Below, piece by piece: positions 44,501 through 56,500 of a DNA stretch of 64,000 bases. Each line of letters begins with the position of its first letter. The stretch's first letter is position 1. The notes beneath the pieces were generated by a model, which saw only the letters and a program-made list of their open reading frames with translations, was not told the DNA's origin and did no database searches. This DNA is from Aricia agestis (Eukaryota > Arthropoda > Insecta > Lepidoptera > Lycaenidae), in assembly GCF_905147365.1 (NCBI RefSeq), contig NC_056406.1:570501-634500 (forward strand). Direction: 5' to 3'. Position numbers and translations under genes: made by a program.

Positions 44501-47500
44501 AATTTACGCATCTTCACCCCATTACAACCCTTTTTTCCAGTAAAAAAGTAGCCTATGTTCTTTCTCAGGCTTCAGACTATCTGTATACAAAATTTCATTA
44601 CAATCAGTTCGGTAGTTTTGGCGTGAAAGCGAGACAGACAGACAGCCTTTCGCATTTATAATATTAGTATAGATCAGTGTCAGTGGCACTCACGATATGG
44701 AGAGCGACAGGGTCTCGAACAGGTAGTGGTTGAAGTGCGGCTTGCAGGGGTTCTTGGCGACGGCGGCCAGCAGCGACGCCAGCTGCGGCAGCGCCGCGCC
44801 CAGGTACGGCAGCGCCGCGTCGCGCAGCGTCGACAACGTGCGCAGGATCGCTGCGAATGCGTCACATTCGATTATATTACATTTTCCAGCTGTATTTTGA
44901 AACCTTGCAATGCCAACAGCATGACACGTAAGCCACTTTGTAGGCCTGCAGTTTTTTGAGTGGCTCAAATTTCATGTAATGATTAAATTATTAACTTATC
45001 ATTTATTCAACAAAATACGAGCATTATACCACACTAGTTTACAAAAGATAAAAAAGTAAACACAGTGCTGAAGTTGGAAAGAAAAAATTTGCATGCTTTT
45101 AGCAGAATGTGTTCTCTAATATTTAATGCTAAGATCAATTTGTTACCATATTCTAGCAAATAAAATTATGATTATGATTAAAAATACATAAATAGTCCAA
45201 CTAAGAATAAACAGTTAATGTCTCTTTTTAACACACTTTTATTAACTTCACTTGTAACTATGTAGGCATGTAAGAAAATCTTGGAATTTATTTTGACCTA
45301 CTTCCCGGTCTTCGATTGGAATGAAATTTTGCACAGGCTCTGACTTCTGATGACAATAAATGACTAGCTAAGAAACGTCATTACAAATCCAATATGGGGG
45401 CCTCCCCAAGATGGCGGAAAGGCTATTTAAAATGCACCCCCTTGATATAGGTATCAAATAAAAGGCTTTGCTGTCAGGAATACGAAAAAAATAGTCCCGA
45501 CTTAAATCCAACATGGCGTATATCCAAGACAGCGTATTAGCTTAGTGCGTGCTAAAAACGTGTTTTAGTTTTTAAAATATCAATTATTTACTATTATTAT
45601 ACTAACTCTAAATAATTAGTATTATTATACTAATTATTTAGAGCGTCCGTGGCCTAATGGGTCTACACCTTTGTTTCGCACTCTTTGAGGGGTGCAGGTT
45701 CGAACCCGAGTGGAGGCGTGTACCTATGAGACATTTTCTGATCTCAAGTACATAATACGGACGCTCGATACGGTGAAGGAAAACATCGTGAGGAAACCCG
45801 CACATGGTTGGTCCCAGACGTATTGACTAGTTCTTTCCTCTGGATTAAGCCTATGTTGCGAAAATGCCGTATGTGCTTGGGCAACCATACGGACATTTAA
45901 ATCTTGTCCCAGGCACTACAGTATTTGAGGAGTGGTTACTTCGCTCTGAAAAATACTGTATAAATCATCCATAACGGATGTAAAGGCCTAGTTATTTTTT
46001 AATTATTTACCTAAACAACTTGAACGTCTCGGAATTTTTATTTAACTGAACTTTTTATTAAAATCTCGACTATATTAGGATAGGTATTAGGTACCTTTCA
46101 TGATGTACTCGTTGTGCTCACTGGGGTCGTGTGTGTCGGCGAGCGCGGCGAACAGCGCGGTGAGGAGGGGCGCGGCGTGCTCGCGCACCGCCCCGCCCGC
46201 GTGCCCGCCCGCTATCAGCTTCTCCAGCGTGCACGCCGCGTACGTCCGCACCACGCCGCGCCCGCCCACGTGCGTTATCTGACAAACGAATGTTTTTTTT
46301 TAAATAAAGAGTACACACGCATGCACACATAAAACTATTTTTGTCTCTACGTAGAAATATAAAATAGAGTAGATAATTGATTTCATGAAGAAAATTAAAA
46401 AACCTAATACTTTACTATACGGCTCTTTAGGCTCGTGTTTTAACTTTGTATTAAAATATTCATATAATGGCTGTTTGTAACCTAAATAAAATAAAATAAA
46501 GATCATCAAGATCTCACCAGCAGCGGGAAGGCGGGGTCGAGCACGTCGGCGGCGAGCAGCGAGCGGAACGTCATGAGATACTTCATCGCGTCCGCCTTCA
46601 GCACCGGCAGCTCGTTCACTGTAATGTTATTTAACTCATCTCATTTTCATTCCTAGAGCATTACAAAAGGTCTTAAATGTAAGTCACACCCAACAGTTTA
46701 CACCCAACACTAGCAAACGCTTGTAATAAAAGTATTAGGTTGGGGCAAAAGTTTTTTCGCATTTTATATAAAACTTCAAAAGGTTTTTCGATAACTTTTT
46801 GCCATCTTGTTGATCCCATTGCTACAAAAATGTCGGGGCTTCTGATGAACAAACTGCGACAAGTGGTTTTAAAGGTAGTCTTCTTGTGATATCAACCCGA
46901 CACTGCCTAAGGATTTGGGATTGTCCATTTTTTTAATTGTGCCCATTATAAAAACATTTCGAGGAATAAGGTCAGTGATCGCTATTCTGTATATAAACTA
47001 AAAAAATATATTTAACTTTAGTTTGACCTTCAATGACGTCATCACTGATAGGCATAACGTTAAATTAGCAATAAACTCGACCACATTACGTTTTGAACTT
47101 TTGGTAAGTTTCTCGAATCAGCTTTCACATAAATAAGAGAACTTGCGTTTGAGGAACCAGCCACTATCTATACTAATATTGTTACGTGCTAGGGTTCGAA
47201 GATTTGGAGAGAAAGACCTGGTGACTCTCTTGAAGACTTTATTCACTAAGTCTAGGTCACGCAAGCACACACTAGGTCACAACACTTAGCACTAAGTCTA
47301 AACACTAATCACTAGGTCTAATCACTAAGCACTATCACTGTCCTAGGTCGTAGCCAAGTCGCAGGGTTTACTGGTTCACTCACTATTGATCACTTGTCTT
47401 CACACCGAAATCGCCTTGACGATGGTTCGAACTGAATTACCGGACCGTCTACCTGCGGCTTTTTATATGGCGAGACGAATTCCAGAAAGTTCCCGATTCA

Positions 47501-50500
47501 CGTAAAGAAGTAAACAAGTATGGGAACTTTCTAGGATGCTCGAGCATGTACCACCTAGCGCCATCTAGTTTCGAGTAGGGGATTTATGTGTAGTGTGTCC
47601 CCTGATCAGTTTCGCTAGTTTGTCGCTAGATGGCTCTGTGTGTCCGTAACAATATTATAAAGAGGTAAACTTTGTTTGTTTGTTTAATTGTAACGAATAG
47701 GCTCAAAAACTACTGGACCGATTTTAAAAATTCTTTCACCATTCGAAAGCTACATTATTTGCGAGTAACATAGGCTACTGTTTTATTTTCGAAAATATAG
47801 GGTTCCGTAAGATATTTCAGTTTTTCGGAAACAACCAGAAAATTTACTTATTTTGCGTACGCTGCCTAAACTATAAAAGATATAACTATACAATATTCTA
47901 AGAAATGTAGATCTTATAAATATCTACAAAAATGTCCGCGACGCACTATACCTATCCTTGTCAAGTTAGGCACAACAACCACGTTTTTATCTAAAAATCT
48001 TAATTTTTTTTGGACTACATTTAAACGCATTTATTTTACTCATGCTAATAATCCTTATCGAAATAAATTATTTCATCACTAAGTACAGTTTATGTAGATT
48101 ATATTTGTTGTTTGAATGATTATTATTGGACGTTTGGTTTAGAAGTTATGGCGAAATTAAAATATTGCGATTTACGCCCGTTTCGAAGTGGGCGCTACCA
48201 ATGCGGGGGTGCGCTCGCGGGAGGGGTATCACCAAGTATTGTACACATTGAAAAGGTCTTCAGAAAACTCGGCGATGGTATAAGTATAATGTATATCTCT
48301 TATGCCTTATGGATATCCCACAATAACATTTTTTTGCCATTTACTTTTAACTTCAAATAATGGCTAATTTTCGAAGCGATTTTAACCAATACGGCAATAA
48401 TCCTTATTAAATTAAATACTTTAAATACATTATTGATTATGGCCCTCTACAGCATGATATTATGATTTTAAATGAATATTTTAGAAGATATTAGAGATTT
48501 AAAAATTTCGGGACGTAGTCGCTTTTGCGGCAGTACCGACCAATGCGGGCCACGGGTAGTAATGAATATAAATTATTTATTGAAATCAAAACCACTGAAT
48601 ATTTTTTTTTAATAATTTTTAATAATTTTTTCAGTGACATTGGCTATAATATATTTTATACCCGTGCGAAGCCGGGGCGGGTCGCTAGTAAAATATACGA
48701 TTGATAGGATTTTTTTTATTTTACTAAACAAATATAAATAAACACGAGGAGACCTAGGGTTTGGAGGTCAGTATTTCTTATGACATTTAACACCTTGTTG
48801 ATATTTAACAATGCTCTTTTTTATGTATTCATATTGGCCGCCGATGATGACGTTATAGATCCGAAAACTTTAAAAAATATTTAAAAATAAACTAGCCAAC
48901 GAATTTAAAAAATATTCAATTCATATTCTTAAAATACCCTATTTCAACATAAAAAATATATTAATAAAAAGTACATGTGATTCTTTTTTGGACAATGCCC
49001 ATTTTGTAGCGACCGAAACAGGTGGAAATATGAAGGTGCAAGGTCAGGACTATACAGCCAAACTCCCGTAATTTTTCCTGTGTGGCTAAAGATGTGTGAG
49101 GTCTGGCGTTATCATAGTGAAAAACCACACCCCTTTTGTTGATTAATTCCGGCCGCTTTTTCTCAACTTCTTGCTTTAATCTCATCAGTTGTTATAGTCA
49201 CACTACGCACCGTCGGGGCGGCGCAGCTCGGGCAGCACGTGCGCGGCGGCGATGGCGGCGAGGTCGACCAGCGGGGAGGCGCGCGTCACGCCGGCCGCCT
49301 GCGTGCCGCCGCGCGCCGCCAGCGACGTCACCAGGTACAGCGCCGTGTCCTTGCCCACCCACGCGCTGCCGCCGCTCTCGGAGTACTTGCTCAGCATAGC
49401 CTGCGGACATGATATAGAGCGTTAAATTAACATACTACATAGTTGCGTAACGCTTCAAACAAAGAGAACATAAGATGATTCGTTGCCTATCTAAAGACGT
49501 TAAGATGTCAAGGGTGTGTTAGATTAAGATGTAAACTATAGCTTTCGTAGGTCAAACCGGTTCTACATATTGCCAGTGTTTTATTTGACGACGACAGTAT
49601 ATTGTATATCTAGGAGTTAATTACACATACCTCGACATACTGTCCGAAGATGCTCATGATCTTCTCCTCGTAGTGGACGGCGAGGGTGCGCACGAGGTCG
49701 CAGGCGGCGCGGCGGCGCGTGTCCACGTCCGAGCCCTCGATGTCGCGCCGCACCCACTCCTCCGGGTTGTCCGTGAACACCTCCATGTCGGACTCTACGA
49801 TATTACACGGTGTATTTGAAGCGAAATAAACTTAGAGAAATAAAAATGTGTAGTAGTTTAACATAAAAGGTAGACAAAGTTTAAGATTTGGGCAGTCAGT
49901 TTTCACTTTAGTGCTTACTAACAACCCGATCAGATTTTGATGTATGTGGTATCAATAATTAACTAATTTGAATGTTAATATTAGAATTTTCATAGGCGCG
50001 TTATAACGTATGTTTTACCTCGGAACTGCAGGTTGGGTATGACGACCTTCTCGCAGATGCCGCTGAGCGTGGCGGGATCCTCGAACAGCCCCTTGTACGA
50101 GTTCTTCTCCGCCACCTTCGCCAGGAACGTCAGCGCGTTCGACACCAGCTGCGAACCGTATATCGTCCCTCATTAAGCGTATTCTCTACGGCAGTGGTTC
50201 TAAACCTTTTAGTCATGAGGGACCATCTAACCTGGGACCACCCTGTTGGTTTACCTAAATTAAGGGTGGTTTGATAAAGATAACAAGCACAACTGTGAAG
50301 AATTATAAAATTAGCGCTCATTTTTCATTTGGCAAAAATCTAAAAGTTAGAGATTTAAAATTTAATGTGATTTTTGTGACTTCGTACTCTTTACTAACTT
50401 CTAAATTCTAGAGCATTATTAGGATGGCTTCGCGGACCACGCGGTGTTTCAGGGACCCCAGTGGTCTGCGCAGGGCTGTAGCTAGAGTCAAATTTGAGGT

Positions 50501-53500
50501 AGGGCAGCGTCGGTTACAGGTAGGGCGGAAGCAAAAAAAAAAAATCGGTCAAGTGCGAGTCGGATTCGTGCACGAAGGGTTTCGTACCGTTATAGATAAA
50601 AAATAGGCCAAAATTGTGTTTTTTGTAATTGAGCCCCCTTTAAATATATATGTTATTTTAATTGTATTATTAATTAATTAAGTGATTTCGCAAAAATGTC
50701 CAGTGCCTACTGTTGCCATTAATATCAATATGCAGCAAAAAAGGCCAAAAAACACGAATCCTTAAATATTGATTTTATTTTGTTTTTAGTATTTGTTGTT
50801 TTGATTTATCTCTAGGTCAATGATGTATTCAATTCATTCAATAGTTATTCTTAGATACTTAAAAAAATTATGTGACAAAGCATGAGCACTATATCTAAGA
50901 ACTACATATTATTAAATCCTCAATTACGAAGAACAAGCGAACAATATGGTTAAACTTCTGGATGTAGCGATCCACGTGTGAGTGAGAGTGAGGAAATAAT
51001 AATTAATTGTTGGGTTGGGTGATACGAGTCAATAGATACGACTAAAAATATATTTAGATTATAATTTTTTCTGCAAACTTATTAAAATAATAATTAATAA
51101 TAAAATAACATAAAATATTTAAAACAGCTGAATTCTACGATTCGCCATATTAGGTATTAAAAATGCGAAGAACTTCGTTCAGATCAACTTTTTTTGTTCT
51201 TTTTTTTTTCAAAGGCCAGAAATACCATACCAGCCATTCTTTCGTGACCCATTGACAGTCTTTGAGGCCTATTAATTGCAGTTAAAGTTGAAAACGTGGA
51301 CTCGCACACTGCAGTACTACATCTTTTTTTTTTCATTAAGATTATAATTAAATGGACGCATCGCTTCATGTAATCGTGATTCAAATGCCATCTATACACA
51401 GAACAAAGAATTATTATCGACGACTTCTGTGGCCCAATGGTTGGGCGTGTGGCAACTGGCAGCATAACACTTCGTGCGCGGGTCCGACTCGCACTTGGCC
51501 GATTATTGGTATTTTTAAGGTAGGGCATTGTGATTTTAAGGTAGGGCATTGCCCCACTATGCCCCCCCCTAGCTACGGCCCTGGGTCTGCGGACCACCGG
51601 TTAAGAACTACTGCTCTACAGAGATCTCTTGCCACTTCGATAACTTTTATCCTATGATTTGAGGCTGTCTATGGGCTATTCGCCCATATCCTGCTCTTCA
51701 ATGACTTTGATGAGAGGGCGAGAATGTAAAATTTCTCAAAGTGATTGTAAGTATCTCTACCCTGACGTTGGGAACTCCTAAAACAGGGTGGCATACGCCA
51801 AAAGACGAAGACGCTAAAAGTCATAATCTTAATATCTTTTAGAATTCGTTTTAATGTATGTCAGTCATAACAACAGAATAACGAAGATCGCTAGGTCCTT
51901 TTGTAACTCACCGCGTCGTTAGATTAAGATGTAAACTATAAACTTTCGTACGCGAGCAAAATTACAAAAGCGACAGAAACAGGATACGGGCGAAAAGCCT
52001 ATAGATGACTCAAACTATTGATTATTATTTTTAACAAAAAATTAAAACCGACTTCCAAGGTAAAACAATAATAACATCCTTATAATATGAATTATAAAGT
52101 ATTAAATAATTTTTCCTATCTAATAGTGCATTTTTCCGAATTCGGCTGAAAATCAACTATTTCTGTACTCAATCTTCATCATTTTGAAGTCGGTGCCAGT
52201 TCCAAAAGTTTCAAATATTCTGGCAGACTGAAGACTCAGCTATATCTGGTACCTTGGAAGTCGGTTTTAATTTTTTGTTAAAAATAAAAATTTCACTCTT
52301 TTTAGTTACTTACCTAGTAAACCATCGCGTACGGTACTATACTTACGTAGAATAACACACCTGCATATTATTCTACGTATTATTACAATTTGTTAACAGT
52401 CACACATACAAAATATAATATCCGCTGCAGATAATTTTAAACAATACCACAGAATAGATAATAGTACAAGTACAATAATTACATTTAAAAATATTATCGA
52501 AGCAACTTACTTCTCAGAAGTAATGTCAAATGTGTGCCTTACACTCTGGAGTTAAGGTTGAATTTGTTATGTTCAATTTTTGTGACATTGGTGACCCTGT
52601 TGTGGTGTGTATGGTGTGTGATGATGATGAATGTAATTTGCATAGTAGCATATGCTTTCAGTTCTTAAAACAACGCCGAAACCCCCAAACTTGTATCTAT
52701 AAGGTATCCGGAGTTCTCTTAGTATCTTCGGAACTATCTCGGTGCAAAATCTTGCGTTTTGGTAGCATATGCTTAAGATGCTTCTCATAAAACCAAAATC
52801 ACCGTATTATATTTCCATATAAATTTCGAGGAGTTCCCTCGATTACTCATGGTTCTCATCATCAGGTCACCACTTTTGTGAAAATGGGACCAAATTGGAG
52901 TGAAACCTCATAGAACCTTAGTGCAAATGGGACCAAATTGGAGTGAAACCTCAAATAATTAGCCGGGCAATTAATTCTACTTTTTGCCCCAACTCAATTT
53001 TAATTATATTAATCGGGAGAAGAGGAAAGTTAAACAAAAAACAAATGTTGGATTATATAGACACTTTAAGTAATAAAGAAAATATTAGAAAAATTATTTT
53101 GTTTACCTTTCCTTATATTAAAGAGACAAGTAAAAAACTGCCACACGAGATTAAAGAAAATCATATAAGATATAAGCTGAACAGCCTACTTTGTAGTGCC
53201 ACCAACCAAAATTGTATACTTTTAAGTAACAATATCCCACAAATTTATATTAATAATATTTTAAATTTTAGGTTTAATAATCTAACATATGATAAGTTTT
53301 ACTTATCACATTGTTATACCAGACATATAGCCAGATGGCTATTTCATTTTTTAGTTCTAAAACAAGCCAACAAATTGGCTAATCCATCCAATGCTTTTAT
53401 TGAGCATTCAACTTTTTTAAACAACTGTACAGATAACAGTTTGGAATATGTTCCAAATGATTTAAATTAGTTACTAAGACAACAGAGGCTCACTCTAGCA

Positions 53501-56500
53501 ATGTATTAAGAAATATAAATAATATACGTGCCCACCACCGGGAAACTACCAAAAATAAAAGAAGTAACTGTAATTTTAATATTAACCTTGTACACCAGAA
53601 CTTGCAAGGGATGATGGGAAAAGAATTAGATATCGAACTGTTTTTAAATGAATATAACATAGATATTATGTGTATTACAGAGCACTGGCTTAGAAATTGC
53701 GAATTAATATTTAACTTTTGTAACCACCAGTTAGCAAGTTCGTTCAGCAGATAAAATGCTATTAGAGGTGGCTCTCTAATATTAATTCTTAAAAAGCTAA
53801 AGTTTAAAGAACGAAAAGATATTGTGAAATTCTCTTCTGAACGAATAATCGAAGTGGCCTGTATTGAGTTGAGCCACCTTATTATTGTAAGTGTATACAG
53901 GCCTCCATCAGGTCTATATGACTCTTTTGAAGAAATAATGGAACAAGTTTTAAATAAAGTATGTGCATCTAAAAAAAAGATTATTGTATGTGGTGATTTC
54001 AATATTAATTTGTTAGACTTAAGCTCCACCACAATTAGATTCACATCCTTATTAAAATAGTTTAACCTAATTAATTTATTTAATGAACCAACTAGAGTTT
54101 GCGAAACAACTGCCACTTGCATTGACAATATTTTCACAAATGTTACTCCCTGTAAAAAAGAAATAATTAATGCTCTGAGTTCTGATCATCGTGGACAGTT
54201 AGCTTCTTTTGACATTAAATGTGATTATAATACTGAAGAAAAGATTGAGTTTATTCCTGTAAATACAAAACGTATTGAGAAATTTAGAAGTAAACTTGTT
54301 TCAAGTCTTCAGCGCTTAGATATGTCAAATAATCCAGATGAAGCTTTTAATACAATGTTTAAAGTAGTAAGAAATGAATTTAAGTCTGTGTTTACTTCTA
54401 AAACGGTTAGTTTAAATAATAATAAAAATAATTTCAGAAATTGGGCAACTCCAGGTATTATTGTAAGTAGGCAAAGACTGTATGAGTTATACGATGAAAA
54501 AACAATGAATACTAGTGAATCCTTTAAAACGTACGTGAAGAAATATTCAAACATTTTTAGAAAAGTCTGTCAAGCAGCGAAGGCCCTCCACATAAAAGAA
54601 AAAATAAAGAACTCTAAAAATAAAGTAAAAACCACCTGGAAAGTTATTGCAGATGAGACTGGAAGAGTCAACTGTCGTAACTCTAAACTTGAACTTTATA
54701 TTGATGATAAAAAGGTCAACTCTGACCTTGAGGTTGCGACAGTTTTTGAGAAGTTTTTTGCTGACATTCCGATCTCAACTACAAAAGACTTAAATTCCTC
54801 ACCTGAAGTTGCGGAAAGGTTACTCAAAGAAAATGTCAAGGAATGTGATGTCAATTTTATTTTTAAAGAAATCGACTCCAGGGATATTATTAAGACTTTC
54901 AAATCGCTAAATGTTAAAAGTACAACTGATCTCTGGGGTATGTCCACAAGAGTTATTAAATCAATAATTGACATCATTGCCCCGCACTTAGCTCTAATCT
55001 TTAATAATTGTATTAAAAATGGTGTGTTCTCTGAACTAATGAAGCATAGCAAGGTGATGCCTCTCTTCAAAGCTGGGACTAAGTCTGACCCAGCTAACTA
55101 CAGACCAATATCTATTTTAATTCTAAATCAATTACTAGTTCACTTTAACTGTAATAATTAGGTAATGTAATAGGTAGGTCCACTACAGATGCAGGCATCA
55201 GTCTTCTATGTAGTATATTTGACGCTTGGGAGGGGTCGCAGGATGCACTTGGCATCTTCTGCGACCTATCCAAAGCATTTGATTGCGTTGAGCATGCTAC
55301 ATTAATCAGAAAATTGTATCATTATGGTATAAGGGTCACAGCCCTAAAACTGTTAAGTTCTTACCTTGCAAGTAGAACGCAAAGAGTTGAAGTTAATTCT
55401 AAAAGGTCTAATGGTAGTAAAATAAAGCTAGGTGTTCCACAAGGATCTATTTTAGGTCCCTTTCTTTTTCTCATTTACATAAATGACCTACCTTATCTAG
55501 TTAAAGATAAGCATGATGAGTGCTTTTTGCTGATGACACTTCACTAATTTTTAATGTGAAGCGACAACAATATAATTACGACGAGGTAAATAGTGCTCTC
55601 TCAAAAATAGTACAATGGTTTAATGCTAATAATTTACTATTAAATTCTAACAAAACGAAATGTTTAAAGTTCAGTTTGCCAAATGTTAGACAACTACAAA
55701 CCAATGTACTATTAAATGATGAGAAAATGAAATTAGTGGACACCACTGTTTTCCTAGGTATAACTTTAGACAGTAAATTACAGGGTTCGCATATTGCAAA
55801 TCTGGCGGATAGGCTCAGTTCTGCAGCATATGCTGTTAAAAAATCAGTGAAATAACTGATGTAGAAACAGCGCGACTTGTTTACTTTAGTTACTTCCACA
55901 GCATTATGTCCTATGGAATCCTTGTATGGGGAAATGCAGCGGACATTAATTCAATATTCGTGCTGCAGAAGCGAGCCATACGTTCTATTTATAAGATGTC
56001 ATCGTGTGAATCCTTAAGAGAAAAGTTTAAGGAAATAAATATTCTGACCGTCGCATCTCAATATGTTTTGGATAAGGTACTGTATGTAAGAAAGAACTTA
56101 AATAGTTTCAAAAAGAAAAGCGACAATCATTGTTTTAACACTAGGAATAAGAACAAATTAGAAATACCAGTGATCAGACTTAGCAAAGCCAGCAAATCTT
56201 TTAAAGGCCAGTGTATACGCCTGTACAATAGAATCCCAGAAAATGTTCAAAATCTCTCTATCAATTAAAAATGTAGTAAAAGAATGTTTGTATACTAAAG
56301 CTTATTATAAAATCAATGATTTCATCGACGACAACACACCTTGGGAATAGGGTGGTTAGGGTAAATAGCTCTAAGTCATAATATTGTTATATAACACAGT
56401 CAAATTAACTAGACGCATGGTGATGACGTCATTACGATGCTTGTATGTACATTCCAGTGGTGCGTCAGGTTAATATAATGTAAAGATATACATTCCGGGA

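Larger units (their letters stand above)
50192..51613. mobile_element. outer hAT-type element of a three-level nest
   Basis: Ends CAGTGGTTCTAAACC and, reversed, CAGTAGTTCTTAACCGG. Target duplication CTCTACGG (50184-50191) versus CTCTACAG (51614-51621), 7 of 8 alike. Its own DNA totals about 300 bp; the rest is inserted elements. In exportin-2 intron 6. Confidence 0.82.

Noticed and set aside
45644..45716. tRNA gene candidate (good A and B boxes)
   Set aside because: The anticodon stem does not pair and a SINE body follows, so it is a SINE head.
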